Source: a virus
Length of the DNA stretch: 50,389 nucleotides
Reading direction: 5' to 3' (one strand)
Virus record (IMG/VR): IMGVR_UViG_3300030098_001962
Span: 1-50,389 of that record
Both the position numbers and the translations under genes were made by a program. Position 1 is the stretch's first letter. Each line of letters opens with the position of its first letter. Positions 8,092-17,813 of this stretch are shown here, piece after piece. The notes below the pieces were generated by a model that was not told the origin of the DNA, made no database searches, and was given only the letters and a program-made list of their open reading frames with translations.

Positions 8092-10119
8092 TCAACAATG
8101 GTATAGTGTATCTTGGCTGACTACCTTGACATTTCTCGGCTCCAGCCTAATTTTGGAATGCAATAGTCCCATCCCATCAGGTACGGGAATAGGAACTTCA
8201 GTAATAACATAATCGTCTATCAGGATTCTAAGTGACTGTGCATTACTGCCGCCACCACTGACGATTGGCTTTGTGAAGTTGAGATGGATTAAGTTGCCAG
8301 TTTCTCCTGCAGAGCCACCTGTTTCAAGGTGGCTGCGCAATCGATGTAGAAGCGTAGCATCAGTTAGAATTACATCTATTTCCATCTCAAACTCTTCACG
8401 ACCTTCACGAATAATAGAAGCGTTTCTAGTGCCACCGTATGGCACTTGTTTGGTAGACAAATTGTTTGCATCTACAGTTTCAGCAACAGGATTACTCTGT
8501 ATAGTATGGAACAGTTCTACTCCCGTTTTACCTCTCAGTTCAAAGGCACTAACCATGCCGAGGCTAGAACCAAATGCCTCTACACTACCGTTGTAGAACA
8601 TAAACGGTTTCTCTGTACCACTTGCAATACCTGATGCCTTTCTCGATGCTGCATCAGTTGCCGTGTTTTGGAACATCCTGTGAGCAATATATCTGTCACC
8701 TTTGTTTGATGATTCTAGTCTACCAGTATCTGTATAGGTAGAAAGAGCGTCAAATATACATCGATACTTTAATTCAGCATCCACGGTTGATGACAATTCC
8801 CATTCTACTACTTTACAGCCCCTAAAGATACGAGTCAGTTGTTTGCTGTCATTAGCGCCGCCCGGAGCATTAGATGTCTGCTCTGTGCTGTATGAACCAA
8901 CATCTCTATTCCTAATACTGTGCTCCATACAAAATGATGGAATGGTGTCACTTGAAAACAATAAACGCCTGACTGGATTTGTTATATCTTTAGTCGTAGC
9001 GATACTTGGCCCCGTTGCATCATACTTTCTTAGTAGCACATCGTCAGCGGCACTAGTGCCATCACCGCTGTGCTCAAACTGCCAAGGGTCGTCTACGAAT
9101 ATCCTGTGCCCACTAGCCAGCGGCTCAATCGCTGCTATTCTTCTACACTCACTCGTTTCAGTCCATTCAAAGTGGTGGGCATCCGATCCCAAACTACCAC
9201 TACTAGCAGGGGGCCAGTAATCAGTTGTTGCTATATCAGGAGTTTTGTAGGTGACAGTTGGTGTTCTAGTAGTATCATGGATTAAAATATAATCACCGAC
9301 TGCTGCATTGACTGTCCCTCCCCCAGCATCAAAGTCCAAGTTATCTAAATCAATAAATGTCTGACCGGGGGCAACCGTATAGGTAAGGCTACCTTTAGCA
9401 GAAGTACTTGCAGGTGCACCACCACAGTTGTAAGCATCCACTACTTCTCTACCAAGACTGTAGTATAACCAGCGTGGACTATGAAGTGGCATTTCAAGCG
9501 CACCACCCATGTGATGAACCTTGCCTGTTTGTTGCACTGCGACCTGTCTACCTAAGCCAACAACATGATACTTGTGAATATCTACAGTCATATCGGGCAG
9601 ATTCATAAACGATGCAAGGCCGATAAACTGGTCGATTAAACTAACTTCAGCAGATGCAGCAGCACTAGCATTGATAGCAGTAGTTACTCCAACGGTAGGC
9701 ATACCTAACGAGTGGACGAAAATCACATCAGATGCTGCACTAGTGACAGTTCCTCCAAGATTCATTTTTGGAACTATCTTAATTTTAGTCACACTTGACT
9801 CGTAGGTATGGTCGATAATGCTGAATATCTTACCACTAACTGCCTCGTAATAATGAGCAGAAAAATTACCAGTGTCGCCATGAAATGACATCTTTGTACC
9901 AATCAACATACCAATCGGTACACGCAATACACCTGCCGCTGTGTTGGAACCAATTGAGCCAGCGGCACCTGCTTGTGTTGCAAAAGTAATTACAGTGTGG
10001 TCTGTGCCATCAGTAGCCGACCAAGTTAAGGGTTCATTGTGTTCAATGTAGAGTCCTGTTTCGTGGCCCATCGTGACCTCCGAAACATCTCCCTTGTAGT
10101 GTGCTGCGAACCCTCCCAT
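8092..10119 (-). CDS. Major tail tube protein (large form)
   Basis: 675 residues from an ATG with GAGGTGATT upstream. The C-terminal third has strands seen in siphovirus tail-tube proteins: FYNGSVEAFGSSLGMVSAFE, then GREEFEMEIDVILTD, and a closing RLEPRNVKVVSQDT. The N-terminal part (GLYIEHNEPLTWSATDGTDH) and the middle carry extra beta-rich sequence; tube proteins are usually 150-350 residues, so this one has large insertions. It is followed by chaperone genes and preceded by a terminator-like gene, the canonical order. Tube identity is moderately supported; a sheath is less likely because no separate tube gene is visible. Confidence 0.65.
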   Translation of the reverse strand: MGGFAAHYKGDVSEVTMGHETGLYIEHNEPLTWSATDGTDHTVITFATQAGAAGSIGSNTAAGVLRVPIGMLIGTKMSFHGDTGNFSAHYYEAVSGKIFSIIDHTYESSVTKIKIVPKMNLGGTVTSAASDVIFVHSLGMPTVGVTTAINASAAASAEVSLIDQFIGLASFMNLPDMTVDIHKYHVVGLGRQVAVQQTGKVHHMGGALEMPLHSPRWLYYSLGREVVDAYNCGGAPASTSAKGSLTYTVAPGQTFIDLDNLDFDAGGGTVNAAVGDYILIHDTTRTPTVTYKTPDIATTDYWPPASSGSLGSDAHHFEWTETSECRRIAAIEPLASGHRIFVDDPWQFEHSGDGTSAADDVLLRKYDATGPSIATTKDITNPVRRLLFSSDTIPSFCMEHSIRNRDVGSYSTEQTSNAPGGANDSKQLTRIFRGCKVVEWELSSTVDAELKYRCIFDALSTYTDTGRLESSNKGDRYIAHRMFQNTATDAASRKASGIASGTEKPFMFYNGSVEAFGSSLGMVSAFELRGKTGVELFHTIQSNPVAETVDANNLSTKQVPYGGTRNASIIREGREEFEMEIDVILTDATLLHRLRSHLETGGSAGETGNLIHLNFTKPIVSGGGSNAQSLRILIDDYVITEVPIPVPDGMGLLHSKIRLEPRNVKVVSQDTLYHC

Positions 10120-10128
10120 CTAATCACC

Positions 10129-10575
10129 TCATGGTATCAATTCAGCCAGTATGACTACCTCTACTTGGAAAGTGTGTCTAAACAAACGCTTGGTTCTGTC
10201 ACTAAGATCGGTACGGGTCTTTATGATTAATCTATCATAGTTCACACCATCACCCTTGCGCTTAGTATGAATCAAGCGGCGAAACTCATCTTCCATTTTC
10301 CTCAACCGAGTTCTACTAACTGCGGTCCTTATGTCAACTGTAACATTGACTCTTGTTGTAACGAAGTTGTAAAACAAATCGGGTTGCTCTTCACTGTGAG
10401 CAGTTTCGTAACATAGCACAAAGTCGCTACGCTGTAAGTCTAAACGCTTACCACGCTCAGGGCCGTGGTCTGCTATGTCAATAATAACTGGTTTGATATT
10501 CTCAGTGTTGGCTCTATTCCAATCACCAAGAACGGTGATGATAGAATCCAATGGCTCAGTATATTCTGCCGTCAT
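10129..10575 (-). CDS. Tail terminator/head-tail joining protein
   Basis: 148 residues with a GGTG site before the ATG. Mixed alpha-beta sequence: an N-terminal helix (DSIITVLGDWNRANTENIKP), a strand VTVDIRTAVSRTRLRKMEDE, then a long basic helix and C-terminal strands ending FQVEVVILAELIP. This pattern (periodic helix, three to four strands, final hydrophobic strand) is common in tail-completion proteins. It sits between the connector and the tail tube genes and overlaps the connector by four bases, matching the expected order. Assignment is from context and fold impression. Confidence 0.6.
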   Translation of the reverse strand: MTAEYTEPLDSIITVLGDWNRANTENIKPVIIDIADHGPERGKRLDLQRSDFVLCYETAHSEEQPDLFYNFVTTRVNVTVDIRTAVSRTRLRKMEDEFRRLIHTKRKGDGVNYDRLIIKTRTDLSDRTKRLFRHTFQVEVVILAELIP

Positions 10576-12392
10576 TCAAACACCACTACTTCCTTATATC
10601 TACCTAAGATAGCCTTGGCTTGATTACGGAATATCTGAATCTTTGCACCAAGGTCTACATTCTGAGAGCCTTCAGGTATTAGCACCGAGCGGTCATCGGA
10701 CATAAGTAAGTCAGATGCAACCATCTTGGTAGCCGCTTCTTCGATTGCTTTTTCCAAATAGCGCTCTCCATAGATATAAGCGACTTTGATGGCGTTCCAT
10801 TCAAAGTACGGATAAGAGTTGTTAAAGTAAATGATACCCATTTCATAGTCAATCCACCAATCTTTCAAACGACCTTGGTCGCCTCCTAAGTCAGAGAATG
10901 CTCCGATGTCGGATTGAAGTAGTCTTTGGAAAACAGTAGTGCCACCAGTGTTTAGTGTAGTCAACGGCGTACCTAAGACATTAGCACAACCTGTAAAGGT
11001 GGTATCAGTTTTACCAGTGTAACTTAAAATGGCAACAGATGAGCCTGAGCCAACCATCAAGACTCCGCCGCTAGCAAAGCCAGTAGTAGATGCGACTGTT
11101 ACGGTAGTTCCTGACACGCTAGTGGATGTGGTGCTAGCCTCTGTAGTTTGACCGATTGTTAAATTAGTCAAGTCAGATGAGGCTACACTAACGCTTTCAC
11201 CACCTTTAGTTTGTCTTAAACTAGTTAATTTTACTTTACCATTACCATAATCAGAATTAGCAGTTGCTAGCGCTTCGTTGTTTACAGCGATGTTAGAAGT
11301 ACTACCCGGTAAAGTAAATGCTGGAGTAAAGTCGATTGCTACCTTTTCTACCCTATCTTCTTTATTGATTAAATCAGCAAGGCTTTGTGCAGCACTAACT
11401 TTGTCAAACCTTGCATCCCATTGAGATGTACCCGGCCCTTGTGCTAACTCGACATAACTACCATTTGCCAAACCGATGTAAAAGTGCCCACCTGCGATAT
11501 ACAACTCAGCATCGTTAGCAACCGTTGCTGTTATCCCTGCATCGATTGTAATACTTGTACTACTTACACCGCTAACTGTACCTAACTTAGTACCAGCACT
11601 GTTGTACACAAAATCTCCTAAAGAAAACTTAGTAGTGGCATCAACTCCATCCACTGCCATAGCGCTAGCGTGAGTTGCACTATAACCACCACCGTTGTTA
11701 ATCAGAACACCACTAGCGACATTTTGCAAAGCAAACTCATCTACTATCTCAAGTCTAGCCTCAGAGCCACACAAATCCCTGTAGTCGTCACCCTGCCATA
11801 CTTCAAGCCTCAGAACCTGCTGTACATTTCTGAAAAGGAGGGGAGATGTACCAACATAGTCTGTATAGTACCGGCGGCGGTAAGGCTTGTAGGTATCGAA
11901 ATTGATGTACTCAGCGTGAACCATTGTAGGTCGCCAAGCATTGTGCGCTTCACTATCAATGCGATCTTGGGTGCGCTTAATGAACTCTTCAACGGTTGCT
12001 CTTGTCATTCCACGAGCCTTACCATTGGTAAATGATGCTTGATTTTGAACATAGCCATTGTCACCAGTTTCGTAAAGACCCGGATTGATAGCCGATGAGA
12101 ATGCTAATTTGACACCGCTAGCAGATGTAGTTATCGCTGTAATTACACGCTCCAAACCCATAGGGTCAGCATCACTGTAGATTAGTATAGTATCGTCCAC
12201 TGAAAACCCGGTGTTTCTGTAATCGCCACCAGTAACAAACACTGCGTTTGCTTCTGCGTTAGCAGACATCAGTACTGCTTCTTGAGGGCCAATGCCAAGT
12301 AAATCTGCGACCTTTTGAGCAGTGGTATATACGATTGCTTCAGGATCGAGGGGTCGTGTTTCAGCCTCACCGGGTGAAAATATAATCGGCAT
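10572..12392 (-). CDS. Head-tail connector (adaptor-like) with large internal insertion
   Basis: 606 residues, GGGGAATGGAAG before the ATG. The ends look like a head-completion adaptor: TTAQKVADLLGI near residue 25, helix VEEFIKRTQDRIDSEAHNAW near 133, and a C-terminal helical pair (ERYLEKAIEEAATKMVASDL ... IQIFRNQAKAILGRYKEVV). Adaptors are typically 100-200 residues. The extra ~350 residues in the middle are Ser/Thr/Gly-rich beta sequence, including SVSGTTVTVASTTGF and a repeat-like GVSSTSITIDAG, probably an exposed decorative domain. Neighbouring terminator and tube genes support a neck role. Confidence 0.65.
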   Translation of the reverse strand: MPIIFSPGEAETRPLDPEAIVYTTAQKVADLLGIGPQEAVLMSANAEANAVFVTGGDYRNTGFSVDDTILIYSDADPMGLERVITAITTSASGVKLAFSSAINPGLYETGDNGYVQNQASFTNGKARGMTRATVEEFIKRTQDRIDSEAHNAWRPTMVHAEYINFDTYKPYRRRYYTDYVGTSPLLFRNVQQVLRLEVWQGDDYRDLCGSEARLEIVDEFALQNVASGVLINNGGGYSATHASAMAVDGVDATTKFSLGDFVYNSAGTKLGTVSGVSSTSITIDAGITATVANDAELYIAGGHFYIGLANGSYVELAQGPGTSQWDARFDKVSAAQSLADLINKEDRVEKVAIDFTPAFTLPGSTSNIAVNNEALATANSDYGNGKVKLTSLRQTKGGESVSVASSDLTNLTIGQTTEASTTSTSVSGTTVTVASTTGFASGGVLMVGSGSSVAILSYTGKTDTTFTGCANVLGTPLTTLNTGGTTVFQRLLQSDIGAFSDLGGDQGRLKDWWIDYEMGIIYFNNSYPYFEWNAIKVAYIYGERYLEKAIEEAATKMVASDLLMSDDRSVLIPEGSQNVDLGAKIQIFRNQAKAILGRYKEVVVFE

Positions 12393-12428
12393 CTTCCATT
12401 CCCCTCACCAAAGCCACGCTATAACTCT

Positions 12429-15400
12429 TCAATAACCCTGCCGCCAAAATCGGTCTTTGATACTCTTTAACAAATCATCGCCAACTGTCGAATCAAAACG
12501 CTGCATTGGTTCAGACTTTTGTTGCACATTTGAAACCATTTGCATAATTTCTTCAAGACTCATATTTTCAAGACCTAATCCTCTCAACGCATTTTGTTGT
12601 TCAGGCGTTAAATTAGCCATCGCTTGTTGAATTGCTTGAGTCATGTCCACTCCGGGCGTTTGTGTGACTTGTGCCGCAGGTTGAGCAGGTTGAGCAGGTT
12701 GTCCGAAGTCCATAGGTTGAGGTGCTACTCCTGCAACTTCGGACTGCTGCTCAGTAGTACTGTCCATTGGCTCAGGTGTTGGAGGAGGTGGTTGCTGTTG
12801 GAATATGTTTACAGGTTCTGCTCCTTGTTGTAAGGCAGAAAGAGGACTTGGTGGCTCTCCTGCAAAGCCGGAATCAGCAGGTGCTGCTGAAGCAGGTGCT
12901 GGAGGTGCAACTGGCTCAGGTGCCGGAGGTGCCGGAGGTGCTGCAGGCTGTAAATCTTCAGCAGTCAAATTGCCAGCCAACGCATCTTGTATCATTGACA
13001 TTTTCTCACGATGTGATGCTGCTGTATAAGCACCAGTGCCACTGACAGCCTGTACTCTTGGATTGTTAAGGACATTTAGTATTTCTTCAGGACCATACAT
13101 GTTTGCTAAGGCAGACATAGTTTTCTCATCAGAAGTGCCACCTTCGCCAACTAACTTTGACATGTCAATTCCGCCCTGCAAGAATCTTTGCCTTTTTGAA
13201 CCAAAGGTTGGCCTCTGTGCTTTGTCACCTTCAAACCCTGATGCTTTATCAGGAGTAGCAGATGGCTTATCACCAAATTGCTCTAGTCGCCTTTCTTTGC
13301 CTCCTACAGAGCCTCTTGTGCGAACATCAGTAACTCGCCCGCCAATGGTTTCGCCCATTGCTGGTCCAAAGTCACCTTCTTCAGGTACGATTGATTCAGT
13401 TTCTTTTGTTTCGCCTTCACGGTCAAACACACCAATATCGCCCATTGCATCAGTGAGTAGTTCGTGTCCTTCTTTGGTTCTACGGGCTGCGGCCAATCTT
13501 TCAACATTTGACATTTCAATCGGTTCTTTACCAAACTCTCTTCTGATGCCTCCAGCAAGTCTGTAATCGTTTAATTGAGGCTCATTTTCTTGCATATATT
13601 GCATTACTTCTTCTATTAATTCACCGGGTCTAAACGCATCGGGGCGACTGCCTCCTGTATGAATAGCGGGTGGTGCTTCGGGATATTCGATACGGGTACT
13701 AGTTGCACGATCTGCTGGTGCACTCGGCATTGGATTGAATGTAGTAATCTCCTTTCGGTGCCTTCTTATTTTATCAAGAACCTTATCAACTGTGGCTTGG
13801 TTACCGGATGCTTCTGCTTCTCTCAACTTATCTTCAAGTTCAGACATAGTTTCGCCACCAGCAGCCGATTGTCTAGCAGCCTTAATCCGCCTCTTGAGTT
13901 TGGCTGCTAATTCTGTGTCGCCTCTTTCTTCAGCAACTTTCATCTGTGCTTGCATAGCATCTATATTGAAACCTCTTTCTTTCTTAGGAACATCAGGGTC
14001 AGTATCAAGCAACGGTAATTCGTCAGGTACATCTATATTGAAAGGTCTTTGACCTCTAGCACCTTGGCGATGTCGCTGCATTCTAATCATAGTGTCTCTA
14101 AACATTGAATCTACATCTGCAATGAGTCTTTTTCTTTCATTAGAAAGATGCTCTATAGTACCATCTAATGCCATAGCCTGCCTTTCAAGCATATCAGCAT
14201 CTAAAGACTCAGGGCTGTAACCATATTTGTTTACTAAGCGATTGTGTGAAGTCCCCAAACCATCTTCATCTCCAGTTTGAGCAGCCTCTACTGCCTCACG
14301 CAACAACACTTGCTCTTCTTTCATTTCTTGTATGGACTTGCCACCTTGACCTAAGCCCGGCAACCTACCTCTAACGATTTTGTTATGATTTTGATTAAGT
14401 GCCATGTTTTCAGCCATAGTTTGAACTGCTCGTCCAATCATAGCCTCTTGCTTTTGCCTTTCCATTTCTGCTCGCTTTTCCTGCATTTCTCTAATCTTTT
14501 CAGGATCGCTAAGAGCAAGTTTGTTTTCGTATTGAGTTCTTTCAGCAGTTAATTTTTCAAGTTTCTTCATTTTGCGCTCAGCATCAAGGTCACCCAATTC
14601 GGGGTGGTCCTTTGTCATAAACGCAGCATATTCAGGCCCTAGTAGTTCCATAGCGCCTTCAGGAGTAGCAACATGATTTGCCATGAAACGAGCCATAGCG
14701 TCACCCATTGCTCTGCGTACAACCTTTTCTTGCTCATCAAGTCTACCTCGACCTATGCCTAATCCTCTCAAACCTCTAACTTTGCTTTTTGCTCTTGGGT
14801 CGCCATAATATTGACCCTGCTTCAATTTCGCCATAGTAGGTATTATGTTTTCAGGAACATCATATTGACTCATCACTTGCATAAACAAGGGGTCATCTGA
14901 AAAGTCCCAACCAGTGTTTAATCCAGCAATTCTTTTCTGTGCATCAACAAATCCACCTTCGACAGTTTGGCCTGTGCCTCTTTGACCTTGCCCTCTGCCA
15001 CCAGCAGTCATGCGTGGATTAATCATTCTTCTAAAGAACTCTCTAGCAGGTATAGGCTCTGCTATGTCAGTGCTAATGTCAAGACCTTGTGGCGTTTGTG
15101 AAATTGTGCCACCTAAGCCAGCAGGTACAGAGCGCATTTGCGGTCTACCCTTTTCTTCCAACCTTCGATTCAAATTAACAAGAGCATTCTGAGCCTCTTC
15201 TATCTTGTCTTGTCTACCTGCTGCAGTAGCGGCTGCTAACAAATCTTGTGCATCTCTTCTAGTTTTGATGTACAGAGAATGAGTAGGATTGATATTACCT
15301 TCACCGTCACCAGCCATAATGTATGGCTCGTTAAGTTCTGACTCTAATTTGTCTATCTGAGCATCTCTTTGTTGTGCTTGAGAAAGTTCCTCTTCACCCT

Positions 15401-16559
15401 CAGACATAAATTGAGATCCCATTCTTTGAGCCATTTGTCTAAGTTTTTCAGCGCTGACATCTTTTTCTGCAACCTGTTCACGGACACTTTGACCAGTAGC
15501 GCTTTCGCCAAACTTCGGCCTTGCCTGTATATCAGGGAATGCTTGTGCCTCTTCTTCAATTTGGCTTTGAAGAACCGCTACCCTATCAGAGTCGCCTGCT
15601 TCTTCTGCATCCTCTTTTTCTTCTTGTAACCTAGCGATGGCTACGAGTGCTTTGTCTTGTGCTGCCCTATCATCTCTAAGTTCATCTTCAAGGGCTTCAC
15701 CAGTAGCCTTAGTTGGCCGGATTTCAATTTCTCTGAGTTTGCCTTCAGAGTCCCTCATCATAGCAGTGGGCACTTTGCCAACAATTATGTCGCCAAGAAT
15801 CCTTTTGTAATTATCATCTAGTAATTTTTTGTATTCGGGGTTCATTTCCATCGGGCCAAATGCTCTTAGAGCACCCGGCGGAGGAATAGGAATGCCTTGT
15901 TGATTAGCCAAATCCTTTATTGCATTCAGTGCTTTCTTTTGGGCTAAGTCAAAATCGACACCCTGCATTTCTGCAACTTCTTGTAGTCGGCCTTCGTTTT
16001 CAACCATGGCCCTTTCTCTACGAGATAACTTTGGCTTTTCTTTTACTGCGACCTTTCTTCTTTTAGAGGGGTCAGGTACAAAGTCAGGCTGAATGTTTTC
16101 TATATTGCTCTCTAACTGACTTATTTTTTCAGAAAGGGGCTTTTGTACCTGCTCTCCGTTTTCAGTGACTGTATAGGTTGCATCAGGGTTTTCTGCCAAT
16201 TGTTGCTTTGCATTCTCCAAAGCCTCTTCTAAGCGCTTCCTATCCCTTTCTTCATAACCAGTAGTAGATGTGAAAGTTTCCTCATCATCATCATCTTCTC
16301 GTATCTTTGTTGGAGTAGTTCTAGTAATACCTAAATCTTCAAATGCGGTTTCAGCAGAGCCTTCTGTTACACCAACCCTGCCTCCTCCTTCTTCAAGTCC
16401 CTCTCTTTTGAGAGCCTCTTTTTCTTTGTCTGTCATATCCTTCAAGGCTTTAGGTTTAGGTAAGCCACGAGGATCTTCCTTGTCTTCAAACGATGCCTCT
16501 GCCTCTGCTCGCTTCTCAGCCTCAGAGTCGGCTCTCGATTTGACTAAGACATCACCCAT
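12429..16559 (-). CDS. Very long coiled-coil structural protein with Pro/Gln-rich tail (tape-measure candidate)
   Basis: 1376 residues, GGGAGGAATGATTTC before the ATG. Most of it is charged helix (for example residues 290-460 and 640-900) rich in Glu, Arg, Gln and Met. A low-complexity region near 1215-1310 is full of PAPP-type repeats, and the C-terminus ends DDLLKSIKDRFWRQGY. No transmembrane segments and no enzyme motif were seen. It is the longest helical protein here apart from the 1771-residue one, and its length would suit a tape measure for a ~200 nm tail. But it lies on the head side of the connector, not after the chaperones, so an internal head or scaffold protein is also possible. 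Function unresolved. Confidence 0.7.
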   Translation of the reverse strand: MGDVLVKSRADSEAEKRAEAEASFEDKEDPRGLPKPKALKDMTDKEKEALKREGLEEGGGRVGVTEGSAETAFEDLGITRTTPTKIREDDDDEETFTSTTGYEERDRKRLEEALENAKQQLAENPDATYTVTENGEQVQKPLSEKISQLESNIENIQPDFVPDPSKRRKVAVKEKPKLSRRERAMVENEGRLQEVAEMQGVDFDLAQKKALNAIKDLANQQGIPIPPPGALRAFGPMEMNPEYKKLLDDNYKRILGDIIVGKVPTAMMRDSEGKLREIEIRPTKATGEALEDELRDDRAAQDKALVAIARLQEEKEDAEEAGDSDRVAVLQSQIEEEAQAFPDIQARPKFGESATGQSVREQVAEKDVSAEKLRQMAQRMGSQFMSEGEEELSQAQQRDAQIDKLESELNEPYIMAGDGEGNINPTHSLYIKTRRDAQDLLAAATAAGRQDKIEEAQNALVNLNRRLEEKGRPQMRSVPAGLGGTISQTPQGLDISTDIAEPIPAREFFRRMINPRMTAGGRGQGQRGTGQTVEGGFVDAQKRIAGLNTGWDFSDDPLFMQVMSQYDVPENIIPTMAKLKQGQYYGDPRAKSKVRGLRGLGIGRGRLDEQEKVVRRAMGDAMARFMANHVATPEGAMELLGPEYAAFMTKDHPELGDLDAERKMKKLEKLTAERTQYENKLALSDPEKIREMQEKRAEMERQKQEAMIGRAVQTMAENMALNQNHNKIVRGRLPGLGQGGKSIQEMKEEQVLLREAVEAAQTGDEDGLGTSHNRLVNKYGYSPESLDADMLERQAMALDGTIEHLSNERKRLIADVDSMFRDTMIRMQRHRQGARGQRPFNIDVPDELPLLDTDPDVPKKERGFNIDAMQAQMKVAEERGDTELAAKLKRRIKAARQSAAGGETMSELEDKLREAEASGNQATVDKVLDKIRRHRKEITTFNPMPSAPADRATSTRIEYPEAPPAIHTGGSRPDAFRPGELIEEVMQYMQENEPQLNDYRLAGGIRREFGKEPIEMSNVERLAAARRTKEGHELLTDAMGDIGVFDREGETKETESIVPEEGDFGPAMGETIGGRVTDVRTRGSVGGKERRLEQFGDKPSATPDKASGFEGDKAQRPTFGSKRQRFLQGGIDMSKLVGEGGTSDEKTMSALANMYGPEEILNVLNNPRVQAVSGTGAYTAASHREKMSMIQDALAGNLTAEDLQPAAPPAPPAPEPVAPPAPASAAPADSGFAGEPPSPLSALQQGAEPVNIFQQQPPPPTPEPMDSTTEQQSEVAGVAPQPMDFGQPAQPAQPAAQVTQTPGVDMTQAIQQAMANLTPEQQNALRGLGLENMSLEEIMQMVSNVQQKSEPMQRFDSTVGDDLLKSIKDRFWRQGY

Positions 16560-16563
16560 GAAA

Positions 16564-16848
16564 TCATTCCTCCCTTTGTCCTAAGTTATATTCCATTTGG
16601 CGACCACAAGTACTGCACTTGTCTACCCACATGAAGTAGAGCATACCGCAGTGTTTGCAACGGGTGCCGGACCCGATGTTAAGGACATCACCGGCCTTCT
16701 TATTACGATTACGCTGCTTCTTGGTTATACCTTGAAGCGGCTTATCTTCATTGAATACGGTGCCAGCCCCGTAGGACTCGGCCAACCGTATTCCTCGTTT
16801 CTGAAGGCGCTCGATGTCGTCAAACCCAAGAGTGTTGTGCGACTCCAT
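16564..16848 (-). CDS. Small zinc-ribbon protein
   Basis: 94 residues. A basic central region (KKQRNRNKKAGD) is followed by a C-terminal zinc ribbon, CKHCG...CSTCG, with 14 residues between the two cysteine pairs. The N-terminus starts MESHNTLGFDDIERLQKRG. The gene lies between the 1376-residue protein and a 68-residue gene in the capsid operon. Zinc ribbons recur in several proteins of this virus, including the portal. It could bind nucleic acid or another virion protein; nothing decides this. Confidence 0.75.
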   Translation of the reverse strand: MESHNTLGFDDIERLQKRGIRLAESYGAGTVFNEDKPLQGITKKQRNRNKKAGDVLNIGSGTRCKHCGMLYFMWVDKCSTCGRQMEYNLGQREE

Positions 16849-16859
16849 CCCAATCCCAC

Positions 16860-17066
16860 TCAGGCCTTGTAAATGATTACCAAATAAGCATTTCCTAAGA
16901 CATTGAGCATTTCAAGGCCAGCAATCGTATCTGCTGTGTTAGCATCGGTTACTGCGTCAAAGCCTGCATCAAGTAGTGTCTGTATTGCAGATGCACCCGA
17001 AAAGTCACCGGGTGGTAGTGGACCTACCACCTTAGACTTCAAGCCACCTAGACTTGCACTTCCCAT
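16860..17066 (-). CDS. Small unknown protein in the capsid operon
   Basis: 68 residues with GAGGTGACTAAGC before the ATG. It contains a Gly/Pro-rich N-terminus (KSKVVGPLPPGDFSG) and an Ala/Asp-rich segment ending in a hydrophobic strand NVLGNAYLVIIYKA. No domain is recognised. It is co-directional and tightly spaced with virion genes, so a minor structural role is plausible. Confidence 0.65.
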   Translation of the reverse strand: MGSASLGGLKSKVVGPLPPGDFSGASAIQTLLDAGFDAVTDANTADTIAGLEMLNVLGNAYLVIIYKA

Positions 17067-17077
17067 GCTTAGTCACC

Positions 17078-17404
17078 TCAAGAGCGGCGACCAATTGCTA
17101 GGAAAGTTCCACCTTGTGTTACTGCTGTATCTGCAAGTGTACCGTCAGCCAAAGCCATTGCTATACGGATAGTTGTACCGTCAATCCTTGTTTGAGGATG
17201 GAAAAGTACATTTTGTATGTTGCTGCCGCCACCCGTGTCTGTGATTATTGATTCTTGCAAAATACCACTTAGGTTGACACCTGCAAAGTCGATACTCGCA
17301 AGTAGGCTACTCAAATCAATTGAGTTGTCTGCTGCTTCAAAGGTACCTGTCACTATCATTCTGTCACCGAAATAACTCGGTCTTGGATCTATTGTTATTG
17401 CCAT
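17078..17404 (-). CDS. Small beta-rich virion-type protein
   Basis: 108 residues; the start overlaps the preceding stop (TAATG) and an AGGAGATGAAG ribosome-binding site lies in the upstream gene's last codons. It reads as a run of short strands (MIVTGTFEAADNSIDLSS, TTIRIAMALADGT, GTFLAIGRRS), like small capsid-associated or decoration proteins. Immediately downstream of the capsid gene group. Function not recognised beyond context. Confidence 0.65.
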   Translation of the reverse strand: MAITIDPRPSYFGDRMIVTGTFEAADNSIDLSSLLASIDFAGVNLSGILQESIITDTGGGSNIQNVLFHPQTRIDGTTIRIAMALADGTLADTAVTQGGTFLAIGRRS

Positions 17405-17802
17405 TATTCTTCATCTCCTGTAATTGGTTCTTCAACTGCCTCTTCTGCCACTGGCTCTTCGACAACTGCTGGCTCAGGCTCAGGTGCCGGAGGATTTAGT
17501 GTTTCCTCCACAATTCCGAGTAGTTTCGCCTTTGTAGCGTAACCACCGAACTCTGCACCCTTAGCCTTGAGCCATGCACTGATGTCTTTCTTAGTCCAGC
17601 CTGCGTCAGGTATTCCGTCATTGCCTTCATCTACTGTTACTCCAGTATCACCTTCTACTCTGAAGGTGTTGGGTGTAAGTATGTGTCTATACTTGTCAAC
17701 CCAAGACTGTTCGACTTGAACGGCTTCTCCTCTTATCCATTCACCACTCATGTCCATCCTTCGACGGTACATCATGGGTCCTAGAAAGGTCACTGTAGGC
17801 AA
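17404..17802 (-). CDS. Small protein with SAP-like helical motif and acidic Pro-rich tail
   Basis: 132 residues starting at TTG (17802), supported by AAGGTGAT seven bases upstream; no ATG fits. The N-terminus (VTFLGPMMYRRRMDM) is basic, as is the strand around VDKYRHILTPNTFRV. Residues about 70-105 (WTKKDISAWLKAKGAEFGGY then KAKLLGIVEE) resemble a helix-extended-loop-helix SAP/Rho-N fold. The end is a Glu/Pro/Val repeat tail. Such proteins in phage head operons are often head-tail or decoration factors. The SAP comparison is by eye. Confidence 0.65.
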   Translation of the reverse strand: MPTVTFLGPMMYRRRMDMSGEWIRGEAVQVEQSWVDKYRHILTPNTFRVEGDTGVTVDEGNDGIPDAGWTKKDISAWLKAKGAEFGGYATKAKLLGIVEETLNPPAPEPEPAVVEEPVAEEAVEEPITGDEE

Positions 17803-17813
17803 GTTGAATCACC

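Noticed and set aside
13036-13566. Plus-strand frame of 176 codons
   Set aside because: A shadow of the 1376-residue gene; Pro/Ser-rich, with no start signal.
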